Source: Phaeoceros laevis | Lineage: Eukaryota > Anthocerotophyta > Anthocerotopsida > Notothyladales | Direction: 5' to 3' | Assembly (NCBI GenBank): GCA_049999765.1 | Contig: JBNGIQ010009386.1 | Location: 279,269-322,867 of the forward strand | Length of the DNA stretch: 43,599 nucleotides | Shown: positions 1 through 11,304 of the stretch, piece after piece | How positions within the stretch are numbered: position 1 is the first letter of the stretch | Layout: every line of letters begins with the position of its first letter | The notes under the pieces: model-generated | Seen by the model: only the letters and a program-made list of their open reading frames with translations | Told to the model about the DNA's origin: nothing | The model's database searches: none | Translations under genes and position numbers: made by a program

Positions 1-975
1 GTTTATTAGAAATTGAGGGCCGATCCTAGGCCGAAAGTACGACTCCCGTGAACCTCTCGGAGAAGCTCGAGGAAATGCTAGCTCCGGGTTTTTACACGTT
101 TACGCGTCTCTTTATGGCTTGAAACAAAGGCCTACTTAATATTTTTAGATTTTATGTAAATCGCACGATATGCAGATGATTTCCACTTAGGTATCGCTGG
201 CTGATACTCGCTTTCTGTAAAACTGGCACAGCTCAAGCCGGGTAGGCGGTTGTTATGTAATGCTAAAACTGTGACGGATACATTAATAGTCATTAATACA
301 TGTTTTTTGTTAAGGCTGGCTCAGAGAAGGAAGGGGCGAAAGTTGAGTGCCATGGCGTCTAGGGTTTGGGGCCGCTGCCGTACCGATTGAGGAAACTCGA
401 AAGATGTCAGGCTAAAGAAGGTTCTTGACGAACAATAATGCACTTTGTTTGCGGAAGCAAACAAAACAAGTTTCCGGGCTCTGCTTTAGCAGAGCTTGAC
501 GGAAGAGGAAGACAGTTAGCATTAATTATACTAGCATCCTACAAATAGCTATTACTAACTTAGGATAAATACCTAACATGACATAGCTTAACCGTCATAG
601 ATGGCATGACGAGTAGTAATATTTGCCATGCCACGGACATGACTGCGTGCTCGATCCCAATGTAGAATCGGTATAGCACGGCTCCTTGCTACTACTACTA
701 GCTTGTATATTGTGTCTGAAGTCATGTTTTTTTAGCTTTCTTTCGGGCGACATTAGAATGACAATTAGAAACCGAAAACAGAGCTATTTCTCTATCTTAA
801 GAAGCTTCAAATCCAGAAGGAACTACATTTGCTACACATTCCACATATCTGACATTATACTTGAAACTGTATGATGTGAAATTTATGATGCTGCATCATA
901 TCGTTTTCACGTTTTGAAGAAAATTCCTTTTTTTTTCTTTTCTACATTTTCTACGCGGCAGAATTAACTAAAGGG
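1..975. other. Non-coding, no gene recognised
   Basis: AT-rich sequence with no reading frame that resembles a known protein on either strand. Two short perfect hairpins sit close together: a 9-bp stem at 444-452/457-465 with a 4-base loop, and a 7-bp stem at 478-484/489-495 with a 4-base loop. Nothing else is seen. Confidence 0.5.
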
Positions 976-1788
976 GTGTTCCGATGGGCTACTCTCTCTG
1001 ATTCTCAGCCCTGGGATCACGGTGTTACATTACTCCCCCTCAGCGCCACTTCAAGCGTCACTTACTCCGCAAACAGCTTGCTCCAAGTGTCACTCTTCGC
1101 TTCTGGCTTTGTGGTGCTGCGATCGGGATTTGCGCTAGTCACTTCTTTGAATGGCATCCCGCAGGTGTGGGTCTTGAGCCACACGCTACCTGACAGATTG
1201 CTTTCCATTTTTGATGTTGGCCATTTGATGTGGACAAATTCGAATGCCGCCACTTGTTCTTGTAAAAGGAGGGTGATGGCAATTCTGAATAGTCAGCTGG
1301 ATCCTCTCAACCCACTGGTCATTCTGGGGCCCCCATTTCCTCCTCCAGGATCGGTGGAGGGCGTCCGCCTGTGGGATCAACTCAACCGCTACCTTAACCA
1401 TAGCGTCTCCAACCGCGTGGCCTGAATCCGCATCCAACTGCAGCGTGAAGACCGGAATGCCCGGAACTTTGTCCCCTGGGCCCAGTTGGAGGAAACCAAG
1501 ACGATGCTGGCTGAATGCGTCACCGAATTGGAGAACGCCACACAATGCCTAGAGGAGGTGGTGGTGGTGGCCCTCTCAGTCGGTCGTGCTAACGCCAGCA
1601 TCATAGGGGAGGATCGCTTGAGACTTTTTCTGCACCTGCTAGGCATGGGGACAAAGTGCGGGGTGTCAGAGGCAAAGAGTTTGGTGGAGGTGCCAGCTCG
1701 TCCAGGACAACATTCAAAGCAGCATCGTTGTGTTGTGTGTGCCACAGGCAGACCCCGTTGTGCCTGGGTCCGTGGAAGACAGAGTTGA
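976..1788. other. Coding-like sequence, unresolved, possibly a decayed gene
   Basis: Base composition is richer in G+C than the flanks and both strands have open frames. On the plus strand the frame from 976 runs to a TGA at 1423-1425 and stays open beyond it to 1788, as if one stop interrupts a longer frame. On the minus strand a frame covers 1545-1186. No domain or family is recognisable in either reading, so strand and function are undecided. It could be a pseudogene exon or chance open frames. Confidence 0.2.
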
Positions 1789-2840
1789 CGTCGTTTGGCC
1801 TTCACCTTTCTAGAGGGGGGCAGTTCTTACAGAAAGTCCACTCTTCAATAGTCTTCAAAATCATTCAATGAGACTTCTGGCTGCACACATGCAAATTGCA
1901 GAGGAATTGTTGGGGACATGGCGTGCCTATAATTTGGCACAGGCTGCTGTATGTGTCATCTTCAATATTCCCAAGAAGACAGTTGACATTTATAAATTTT
2001 TGCAGCTTCGATGCTAAAAATGATTTCATAGGGTCAAAACAACTTTTGGATTCAAAGACAGTGTGTCACAGATAGGTGCAGCTATTCCTGAGGTATGGGA
2101 AGTCTCCAGGACGGATGGTCCCTTGACTGATTTTCCAAGTCATGATAATGATATTGATATTTTGTACAGCAGAGCTGAGAAAGTCGGTCTGATCAAGGAT
2201 GTTGGTTCCATGAAGCTTGGAGAGATAGTTTAATGCCTCTTGACTAGCTGGCATAAGTGGATCTTTTTTTCAAAGCAGCAGACTGAAAATTCCTATACAA
2301 GAAAACTAAGGGAGAAATACAAACGAGGTCCCCTATGAGGAGACGGTATGCAAGTCTGTTGAACTCTTAAACCGTGAATTTACTACGACAACACATTGAA
2401 GCTCAAGCCTAAATGTTTGAACTATGACCCCTAAACCTGAAGGCGAGAGCTTGAAGCCTGAACCTAAACCTTAAACCTTAAAGCTTGAAGGCTATGATCC
2501 ATATCCTCTTTTAGGTAATGAAGACAAGAGAGCTATTGATGCTTTGAATGAATTCGAGTATGCTGCTTGAACTCCATGTAGTTTGTCAAGTGTGATCTGC
2601 AACTCAGTAACCACTTGGACCTCTATGCTTTAAGTTTTGGAAGTCGTGCTCTGAAAGTTATGAAAGTCATGATATGGTTTGCAATTAATTGTTAATTGTG
2701 GTAGCCCCCAAGAGCTATGAAGTGTAATTATCCTAAGACCGTAGGACTACAGATTCTGCTGGCAACCCCTTTAACATTACCGGAAGCCACCAGGCAGGGG
2801 CCGATGCTGAGCAACATTTCAAAAGGTCCGGCGGGTTTGA

Positions 2841-2895
2841 GATTAACGTTTCTGACTTGACCGGAGATTAACGTTTCTGACTTGACCGGAGATTA
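2841..2895. repeat. 25-bp tandem repeat, 2.2 copies
   Basis: Two identical 25-bp units beginning gattaacgtttctgacttg at 2841 and 2866, plus the first five bases of a third. Simple local duplication in non-coding DNA. Confidence 0.9.
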
Positions 2896-3374
2896 GCAGC
2901 GTGGTACCAATTTTGAGGAGCCACTTGGAAGTTAGTACGAAACTAGCTAGAAAATTAGTACGAAACTACCCAGGATGAAACTAGTTTAGACGAAACACTA
3001 GTAGGACGAAACGAGCTAAGCGTGGCTAGTAGTGGCTACCGTGTACCCTGTGAGTCTTGTGGGAGTGCATGTACATTCAGCATTATATTGAATTTCTTCT
3101 TCTTCTTCACTTGGAAGGCTTTAGATAGATGGATGGAGTATAATGAAGAGCTCACCATAGACTATTAGTCGGCAATGATACCATTCTACTGTTTGTTGAC
3201 TTGCCATTTAGACTAGGCTTGGTTGCGCGCAAAGTATGTAGTTTCAAATGGTCGTTTTGGGAGCTGAAAAAAGAGGAAGTTTATTTAGTAATATTTATAG
3301 CTATAGCTAAGCTAAGGAGGTGATAATATATGGTAACATGTGGTGATAAAAAATGAATGTATTCAAATACAATG

Positions 3375-3456
3375 TCTAGAGAGTCAAGCCGACATAGAGC
3401 TCTACCCACTTAGTTGTCTAGAGTCAAGCGGACATAGAGCTCTACCCACTTAGTTG
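3375..3456. repeat. About 41-bp tandem repeat, 2 copies
   Basis: Units 3375-3416 and 3417-3456 differ by a 2-bp indel and one substitution. Both contain gacatagagctctacccact. Non-coding. Confidence 0.9.
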
Positions 3457-4114
3457 CGAGGAGATTATGTGCCTCTTCTATGAAGCTATTATCTCTTTGA
3501 ATGAAATGTATTTCAAATAGGGCTCACATGAGAAATCCTCCATGACTTTTGTGAATTATTGTCTATCAAATGAGCTTTGAATTGGAATAGTATGGCTCAA
3601 AGGCAAGCATCTCAAGGGTAAGTTGACCAATTACTTTGATAAGAGGGTCAATCAAGTGGTGTAAGATGTAGTACCACTATAAGTACATATGGTGTGGTGC
3701 TACGACAAGACTCCAAGTCCAACAATCAACTTGTTATCCCAAGAGATACAAATCCTCAGGCAACAAAAAGCAATGTTCAACTGGTCGAAGCCCGCCCTCC
3801 AAGATGGCTGGCCGGAGATGTGAAAGGAACATACTATTAGGGTAGCACCACCCTTATAATAGTACGTAAATAATAGGCTGGTCACAGATTACTTGGACCG
3901 TTGCGAAATTAAAGAAGGAAAGGCAGGCGACGCGTGTCGAGGAGCTGCGTGGATTACTTATCTAATCTCGCATTAAAAATCTAACCTACGTGGAAAAGAT
4001 GCTGAAAATGTGCGAGATTCGGAGTGCGAATAATGAGGAGGCAGGCAGCTCCCCGGATAGAATGTAGCATTCAGAACTGGGGTGGGGGGGCTGAAGTTTG
4101 ACCAACGGCCGTTG

Positions 4115-4134
4115 GAGCGAGCGAGCGAGCGAGC
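4115..4134. repeat. (GAGC)n microsatellite
   Basis: Five tandem GAGC units. It lies in the long GC- and pyrimidine-rich region that precedes the msrB gene. Confidence 0.85.
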
Positions 4135-4788
4135 TGCGCAGCGTTGGACAGGCGGCGGCCTCAGGCCTCCCTCTACCTCTCGTTTGTTTGTTTGCTGTTT
4201 TGCGCATAAATTTAGAAATTCCCTTTCTGCCTCGGCTCATTGCATTTGCTGGGATGGGCTCAACTCGGCTCGGCTGCTGCGCTTGTTTAGCGCTGCGCGC
4301 AGAGGAATTGTGGAATGAATGAATCTTTTTGCCTCGGGGCCAGCACTTGTACAAAATGTCAAAAGGCAGGCCCTCCTCTCCTCCTCCTGGGGCTCCTGGG
4401 AGAGGTTGTAATAAAAGATAGCCTGGGCTGGGCTGGCGGGTGGTGTACCCAGTCTAGGCTCGCGCGACCGTACCGTTGGAGGGGAATGGAATGCTTGGCG
4501 CGTCGCCCGGAAATAATAATAATACTTGTTTTTACACACCTATCCGAGTGCCTGCTTGTGTGGCTGGCTGGGAGTGGGGGAGCCTCAATTTTTCTAATTT
4601 TGGCTTGTTAGACCTCATCCACGGACGGGATGGTCCAACCAACTGTTTCAGCCAAGTAAGTAAGCACGTGTTGTTCCACCCGTTCCCGATTCCCGAAGCG
4701 AGTACATACCCGTCGGTTTGGGCCCGGTCAGTCATCACATCACCGGTCAGGTAGTAGCAGTAGTAGTTAGTAACTTAGCAGTCGTGAC

Positions 4789-4818
4789 GATGATGATGAT
4801 GTTGATGATGATGATGAA
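4789..4818. repeat. (GAT)n microsatellite
   Basis: Ten GAT-type trinucleotides with one interruption (GTT). Upstream non-coding DNA. Confidence 0.9.
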
Positions 4819-5398
4819 GCGGTCACCGGGTCGTGAAGCCCGACGAGATTCTCTCTCCCTCCACAGGCAGGCATGGCTGGCACTCGCTGCTGCGTGCTTG
4901 CTGGGCTGCCCGATCCGCTTTGACTCCCGCCCCGTGTGTCAGCCATGGCCGGCGTTTCGAGGCGCAGAGGAGGGTGTGGTGGAAGGAAAACAAGGTAGAA
5001 TTTGATTGTTGCGCTAGCCTAGACTTTGCTCCGCGAGGAGGGCAGCCCTGGCAGTCTGCTAATGGGAGGGGAGTTATCCTCGTGGGATGCAGGGAATAAT
5101 TCTGGAAGCAGGAATTTGGGATGAGAATCAAGGGCGGACGCGGGGGGCCCTCCAGCCCATCCCCATCCTGTCGTGCTTAAAAGCCCAGCAGATGGACACT
5201 TTCAAGCCCCGCTCTTCAAATCAATCAGCGCAGAGCAGCAGCAGCAGCAGAAGCGAGCAACTTGTGCAATCACAACCGCAAGCTCTCTCCTCTCCTCCTC
5301 CCTCCTCCTCCTGGGCCTGCCTCCCCCTCTTGTTCCTGCCAACCTCCTCCAAAATAGTGTTTTGTTAGCCTCCTTCCTCCTCCCTTCTTCACTCGCTC

Positions 5399-5498
5399 NN
5401 NNNNNNNNNNNNNNNNNNNNNNNNNNNNNNNNNNNNNNNNNNNNNNNNNNNNNNNNNNNNNNNNNNNNNNNNNNNNNNNNNNNNNNNNNNNNNNNNNN
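5399..5498. other. Assembly gap (100 N)
   Basis: Exactly 100 unknown bases, the conventional size for a gap of unknown length. It lies in the CT-rich region upstream of msrB, so the true spacing between 5398 and 5499 is not known. Confidence 1.
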
Positions 5499-5902
5499 TT
5501 GCCAGTAGGTGGACAATTTTCTGACAAGAATCCGAGCTGCAGTCCCAGCGTTTGTCGCTTTCGAGCATTTCAGTGTGGCAGCGAGCTCTCTCTTCACTCA
5601 CTCACTCACCTGCCTGCCTGCGCTCTCCACAAGTGGCAGCTGACTCCTCCCTTGCTCTCCTTTTCTTTCTTTCTTTCCTTCCTCCTTCCTCTCCTCAAGC
5701 AACGACGCCGGTAGCCGGCAGGCAGGCAGACAGGCCTCCAATTCTGCTGCGTCTTAGAGCTCTTCCTCCTCCGCCTTCTTCCTTCCTCCTCCTCGAGTCC
5801 TCAAAGCGTTTCTGAAGCTTGCTTGCTTGCTAGCATTTTTTCCGAGACGCCCCACAGACACGCCTGCGAGAGGGAAGGAAGGAGGACAGCTTCAGAGGAG
5901 TA

Positions 5903-6283
5903 ATGGCCAGGTCGGAGTCGGAGTGGCAGTCCATCCTGACCCCGATGCAGTACAAGGTGCTGCGGCTCAAGCAGACGGAGCGGCCCTTCACCGGGGAGTA
6001 CAACTCGCACTACGAGACGGGCACCTACAAGTGCGTCGGCTGCAACAACAGCCTCTACTCGTCCTCCGCCAAATTCGACTCGGGCTGCGGCTGGCCCAAC
6101 TTCTACGAGGCTCTGGACGGAGCCATCGAGACGCAGACCGACTCCGACGGCCGCAGGACCGAGATTGTGTGTGCCGAATGTGATGGCCATATCGGCCATT
6201 TGTTCAGGGGGGAAGGATATCCTACACCTACCGACGAGCGCCATTGTGTCAACAGCATCTGCCTCAAATTCTGCCCCGAGTAG
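5903..6283 (+). CDS. MSRB: Peptide-methionine (R)-S-oxide reductase, MsrB family
   Basis: This 126-residue intronless protein reduces methionine-R-sulfoxide in oxidised proteins, using thioredoxin-type reductants. Visible signatures are two zinc-binding CxxC pairs (Cys44/Cys47 in CVGC and Cys90/Cys93 in CAEC), the SGCGWP motif at residues 60-65, and the active-site motif RHCVNS with catalytic Cys115. Cys62 lies 53 residues before Cys115, the spacing known for the resolving and catalytic cysteines of plant two-cysteine MsrB enzymes, so a disulfide-cycling mechanism is likely. The start is the first ATG of the frame, with G at -3 and G at +4. There is no N-terminal extension that could be a plastid transit peptide, so the enzyme is probably cytosolic. 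Length is typical for a single-domain MsrB. Codons are GC-rich compared with the surrounding DNA. Confidence 0.95.
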   Translation: MARSESEWQSILTPMQYKVLRLKQTERPFTGEYNSHYETGTYKCVGCNNSLYSSSAKFDSGCGWPNFYEALDGAIETQTDSDGRRTEIVCAECDGHIGHLFRGEGYPTPTDERHCVNSICLKFCPE

Positions 6284-8113
6284 CAGCTCTACCTCCCCTT
6301 GCTACACAATTGCCTTTCAGCCTAGCGCGGCCTTGAGCTTGCCTTGCCTCAAAGCTTGTCTCCCCCACCATTACCACAGCGAGGGAGTGATTAAGCAGGC
6401 GTGCGTGTGTGCACCTGCCTTGAGAGCTTCCTGGGTTGGGCACGGGGAAGGAGGAGCAGACGGACATGGCATACAGACAGATCCAACTGGGCTGAAGGGT
6501 GAGGAATTGGGAACGAGTTGGTGCCACGGAAACAAGAGATTTCTTAAAAGGAGACCTCCTTCGGAGGAAGGATTTTAAAACTCTTCCTCTGGAGGTGCAG
6601 TGCAGTGCAGTTCAGCAGCATCATCAACAATTTTGTCACACCGCGGAGAACGAACATTTGGCATGCAATTGCCCAATTTTGGATCATCGATCGGCCTGGG
6701 TAGCATCCACGGGTGGGTTAAAGCAGGAGGAACCAGCTAGCTAGCCTGGCTAGCCACTCGAGAAGAAAAATAAGTTCGAGGCAGTCGGTTTGTGAGCTTC
6801 ATTCATTTGGAGTTCCTGCCTGCGATTCCTTCCTTCTTACCTCAATTCCTCCAAGAGCTAGGTAGCTGGTAGCCTAGTGTGGCTCACTGATGCATCACTG
6901 TGTGTGCTGTGCGGATGCGACCCGCCTCGCCCATTCTTTTTTTGCCGGCACGCGCATCAGTAAAGCCGGTAGAGACTTAAATTTAGCGCCAACTGTAGCA
7001 TGTAGGATTCCAAGAGTAGCTAGGTGCTGTTGCTATCCACTAGTTAATTAAACAACAGTCAGGGAGGCAAAGTAGCTTAATCAATCAGATGATGATGGTT
7101 GTCTGTCTGCTTAAAACAAATCTCTTTGTGCTAAAACTCATTCTGTCTCAAAGTGCCACATTCATGAATGCATCTCACTCCATTAGACTTACAACAAATC
7201 TCTTTGTGCTAAAACTCAATTCTGTCTCAAAGTGCCACATTCATAAATGCACCTCACTCTCTACTCTAATGGACGTCCCCCTCACTCTCTACTCTAATGG
7301 ACGTCCCCCTGCCCACATTCATGAATTCAAGCATCTCACTCACTAGTCTAATGGGTCCCATGTCTTGTTATCAAGAATCCTTTGATTCTCTTATCCTTTC
7401 ACAACCCAAACAACAGCTCAAGGACAAACCACGCCTCTGCAGTGGAGCAGCTACAAGTTCTGCTACTATAGTACTACTGTAGTACTACTGTACAGTACCA
7501 ACTCTTCGTCTTTCAGCATTATTCTGGTGGCAGCCCTGGTACAAATTCCATCAATCCTGGATGGTTTCGTCAAGGACAGAGCGGTCGGTGTGTGTGAGAG
7601 AGAAGCTTGCACGCACCAAGCCATGAGAAAAGCGCTTCCCTGGACGATTTCAACCAGTCTTACATGTAAATCTATCTATCTATCTAGCACGACTGCAAGT
7701 ACAGCAGCAGCTTCAGGGATTATCATCCAGATAAATTTAGTATGGATCCGCCTTAGTAGTTTAACACAAATTTGCAAGCCGGCGTGCCATAGTCAAAATT
7801 TGCCTCAAGTCCTCTCATCCACTTCTCATCTTCCAACAAAACAAAATAACAGCCTTCCGTACCTGGTCGGTCAGTCGGCTACACACTTCTAGCTAGCTTG
7901 CTAGCTGGCTGGGATTCAAGGGTCTGGTCTCACGACCATCTAGTCTATCTGTGGTTGGTACTTTTAGGATGGGAGTCATAGACGACCAGGTTCTTTGAAC
8001 TTGCGGCAAGTAGCCAGTAGACCACTTTGTTTACGACCACTTTGTGCCGGTGGAAGCTGCAACAGTAACTTAGCATGTGTTGGGTCCTGCATGCTTGCCA
8101 GCATTCGAGGCGC
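6284..8113. other. msrB 3' region and intergenic DNA
   Basis: Begins with the presumed 3' untranslated region of msrB. No other protein family is recognisable. It contains the 75-bp and 28-bp tandem repeats at 7115-7308, a palindromic tract of TACTGTAG-type units at about 7465-7500, and a short TCTA repeat at 7674-7688. In the minus-strand direction, 7980-8113 is open in the same frame as the last exon of the neighbouring gene but follows its stop codon. Confidence 0.5.
7115..7308. repeat. Nested tandem repeats: about 78-bp period then 28-bp unit, 2 copies each
   Basis: A unit starting acaaatctctttgtgctaaa occurs at 7115 and again at 7194 with few differences. It runs directly into two identical 28-bp units (7253-7280 and 7281-7308) that contain tctactctaatggacgtccc. 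Non-coding. Confidence 0.85.
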
Positions 8114-10030
8114 TCACGAACATTCTTTTAGGAGCGGGAACACATCACTTGGACTCCGCAAAAGGAGCAAAAGTGCTCCAGATGAGAGCACACTTGCATC
8201 CTTATGCCTGGTGACATCGTCTACTTGTTGCTATTGACCGGTTGCTGACGTCACTGTGAGTCAATCAAGATTAGGGAGTCAGGTCAACCAGAGTGCTTCA
8301 AGGTTGATTTGTGAAGCCAAAAATTCAACCAAGAAAGAGAAGGACGGGCGGGGCCTTTTCTTTTGCTTTTTTGCTTTTGCGGATCCTCATTTGTGTTGCA
8401 TGTTGAATTCTGCCACCCTGCCAATGCGGCTTCAATCAACTGGAATTCACCAGGGACCAGGTCTCAGGTGGAATCTCATCTAGGAATTGATGATTTGTAA
8501 TTCTTTTTCTCCTTTCTTGGGAAATGGGCACACTAATAACTAACAAAGGTACCTCCTACCTTATCGATGTAGAGAGAAGTTGCCAGCCAACAGGGACTGC
8601 ACGTTTCCAAGGCAACAGAGAAAGTGGCCGCTGCTATTTTGTCTGTCACGCTTTTGTCTTTCCAGAGCGAAGGGCCGCCAATGTTGTTCTGTGTGATGGA
8701 TGGTATGTACCCTGCAAACCAACAAACAAACAAGAAAGCAATTTGTAATTAAACAACGGTCCATCTCACCTTGGTCAATGCTCTCTCGAGCAGGCATGTT
8801 TAACACCACTACCGGCTACACTTGGACGTCTCAATTGACAAGGACACCTGTAGGTCACCTGTGTATGACCACGATACGCACTAGATGGTCTTCCATCCTG
8901 CATCAATGATAGCCAAGAGAAATGGTGGATGGGGTGTCTGGCTACCTCATCACAGCTGCCCAGTAAGCCTGCCACAACAAACTTGGTGTTGTAAGACAGT
9001 ATATACACTGTGGTTGACGAGACACCATTTGAGACATGATTTCTTTGAAAGGTTGCCCAGATCACATGTGCCATGTACTCACAAAATTGTTTTCTTGTGT
9101 ATGTTTGACATGGTAGCTAGCTCCACGTTGAACTTCTCGAGTTGGGTGTCGTTAGAAACACCAGAGCCAGCCAGCCGGCCTCTGCAGCAACGAAATGCCG
9201 GACATGAACTTGCTGGTCCTCTTCCTGAAGAAGTGTGCATATGACCACCCAAAACATAACCATGATCAGCAATTCTGCAAACACGCTACATGATAAAAGA
9301 AAGGCAGTTCTAGCAAGCTCAGTCTGTAGAAACAAGCCTTAGCAGACATGCAGAACAAATGCAGTACTACCATGTAGAGGGCTGCCCAGCCAGTATAGGT
9401 GCCTCTCAAGACTTTTCACAAGAAGGATATTTTCTGCCAGAAGTTCTAGCACTTGTAAAGCAGCTGAAGCTGTACCTGCAATGTTTAGCAGCATATCAAA
9501 ATTCTAACAGGACACTTCCGCACTGAGGTTTGTTCTACCCGGAGAAAAAAGTTCAGATCTGGCAGAAAAAACAGCAGACTTTCTTTTGCTTTGAAACTGC
9601 TTGTTGTATGCACAAGTTTATAAGTTGCTCCGTTCACCTCTAGATTCCAACCGTTTCAATCTTTAGCTAACTGACACGAATTTGCAGCCAGCTCGTGAAA
9701 GGGACATGGTTTCCAACTAGAGCATGAGTAGCCATACTTTTTGAGTATGATGGCATCAGCAGGGACCTGCAAAGCACCCCAGCAGGACTCTGCTACAAGA
9801 GCAAGCAACTTGATTTAGTTTTTACAAGCCATCGGAAGAAGAAGCTCACCGTGGGTGTTCCGTCAATCATTTGTTGATTGTCAATATTGGTCGCTCCGAC
9901 GTGGACTCCACGTCGTCCCTGCTTATCTACCTTTTCGGGTGGCACAGGCAGCCCAAATCTGGCCACAGTGGCTTTGCCCTAAAACCACAGTTAGGGCACA
10001 CATCTGGTCTTCTGAGGAGGAGTCCGCCAT
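8114..10030 (-). CDS. Unrecognised protein, four-exon gene model (157 codons)
   Basis: I do not recognise this protein. The model has exon 1 at 10030-9931 (starts MADSSSEDQM), exon 2 at 9475-9371, exon 3 at 8711-8560 and exon 4 at 8230-8114, ending in TGA. Each junction has a plausible plant splice site: donors AAAG|GTAGAT, CATG|GTAGTA and ATAAG|GTAGG; acceptors attgcag, tttgcag and gtcaatag. The reading phase is preserved at all three introns. The product would be soluble, with two leucine-rich helical stretches: one in exon 2 (contains ALQVLELLAENILLVKSL) and one in exon 4 (contains SSGALLLLLRSPSDVF). There is no signal peptide or membrane segment. Introns are about 455, 659 and 329 bases. 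Extra small exons inside intron 2 (around 9217-9280) cannot be excluded. Strand, phases and residue mix look genuine, but the structure is inferred from sequence only. Confidence 0.5.
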
Positions 10031-10259
10031 CATTCAATCTTCTCTTGGCTTTCATCTTTTTCCACATCTGCCGCCGTGTCCCATGTGTTGTCTGTCGACT
10101 TTTGAAACGTCTTTGCGGTCACAAGAACGTGTTCTCCCGGGGCACAGCGAAGAGTATGGGTGCTGGGCACTTCGGGTTTGCAGATCAGACCTTTTGTTTT
10201 CCTTTTGCTTGCTTGCACTGGTCCTATGGTATCTGGGCGCTGGATCTCTGACGCCGGTA

Positions 10260-10660
10260 GCGTCTGCTAGGCAACCCCAAAGTGCGCCTTGCTAACAATG
10301 AGGCCTGGGATGGATCGCCTTGGGCTTGCCAAGCAGATGTTTGCTTGCATTAATTCAGTGCCCAACTGTTGCTGGTTTGTCGATCAAACCCATGTACTGC
10401 ATGGATGTCCGCAGCGTCTGCTTAGCGACCTTAAAGTGTGCCTTACTAACCAAGGGGTTGGAGAGGAACGTTTTGGGCTTGCCAAGCAGATGCTCGCTTG
10501 CATTGACTCAGTGCCCAGCTGTATAGTGGTCAAGCCGGTACTAGAACGAGTGCTGCTTGCCAGCAGCATGTGCTTGGTAATCTCAAAGTGTGCTTTGCCA
10601 AAGGGACTGGTAATGAACGCTTTAGGCTTGCCACGCAGATGCTTGCTTGCTGGTAACCAC
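10260..10660. repeat. Degenerate tandem repeat of about 152 bp, nearly 3 copies
   Basis: Copies start near 10260, 10411 and 10564. Each carries an aaagtgygcyttrc-like segment followed about 35 bases later by gggcttgccaagcagatg or a close variant. A one-base length difference between copies 1 and 2 breaks the plus-strand frame, so the repeat itself does not look maintained as protein. Confidence 0.7.
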
Positions 10661-10664
10661 CATT

Positions 10665-11072
10665 TCGAGTGCTATTGTCGTCTCAAGAGTTGCAATACTG
10701 AAGTTGCTGATGCTTTCTTCTCTTGCGATGATAGTCATGTCTCAGATCGCACCCGAGACAGTTCGACAAATTTTTATGCTCTTTTGGGGAAGTGCTGATC
10801 ACTCCATTGACGTGGTGTCCTTGGAGATTGTCTGCTCATATTTTTGTAACCATCCTGTTAATCGAGACAAGAAGATTGGAAGCATGTACAGATCGGAAGA
10901 TTGTTGCACATGCTTTAGGTTCTCAGCCATTGGGCCTGCTGGACTTCTTACTGGATGGAGCCCTGGCGGAGAAGCCCAGTCTCCTTTCATTTTGTGACTG
11001 TTGCAACCATCTTATCCTTCACTTGTTTGGTCCACAGCTCCCTGCAGAAGGTAAGCGCTCGGAGAATATGTC
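10665..11072 (+). pseudogene. Coding-like sequence with a frame break, unrecognised
   Basis: Two overlapping plus-strand frames read as plausible helical protein. The first (about 10665-10878) contains DVVSLEIVCSYFCNHP. The second (about 10885-11051) contains ALGSQPLGLLDFLLDGALA and ends at a strong donor, GCAGAAG|GTAAGCG. Continuing sense from one to the other needs a frameshift near 10880, not an intron, because the segments abut. I do not recognise the family. It may be a decayed exon of an armadillo-like helical protein or a misread stretch. Confidence 0.3.
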
Positions 11073-11304
11073 TCCGCCATTCGTCAAAAGAAAATCCAGA
11101 AACAAAAAAGAGCCAGTTGAGGTGAAGTTCCTCTGAATGCCTCTCAACCGTGAACATCAGGTTTAGTGTAAATTAGGTGGAATGGCCCCATTGGATGAAC
11201 AACGGCTCCACTTTTGCAGGTTGTAGGGAGTTCGAATGGGTCGCTTGCAAGGCTGGAGTTAGCGCAGTTTTCTGCGTGCAATCACCAAAATCTGAGCAAA
11301 AATC

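Larger units (their letters stand above)
1870..3900. other. Non-coding stretch with short tandem repeats
   Basis: AT-rich intergenic DNA. No protein family is recognisable. Two small tandem duplications are annotated separately within it. From about 2935 to 3010 there are loosely repeated copies of an acgaaact-like string. Confidence 0.5.
3905..5902 (+). promoter_or_regulatory. Presumed msrB upstream region: promoter and 5' leader, includes gap
   Basis: No protein-like frame is recognisable. The sequence becomes pyrimidine-rich towards the gene, with CTCC/TTCC runs at 5286-5398 and 5650-5800 and a CTTGCTTG run at 5818-5832. Such CT-rich leaders are common just upstream of plant genes. Transcription start cannot be placed because 100 bases are unknown. 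Calling it regulatory is inference from position. Confidence 0.35.

Noticed and set aside
2690-3110. Possible solo LTR ending in a CTTCTTCTTC run
   Set aside because: No matching start, target-site duplication or second copy could be found in the window.
5801-6244. Long minus-strand open frame across msrB
   Set aside because: It is the antisense shadow of a GC-rich, well-supported MsrB gene and reads as no known protein.
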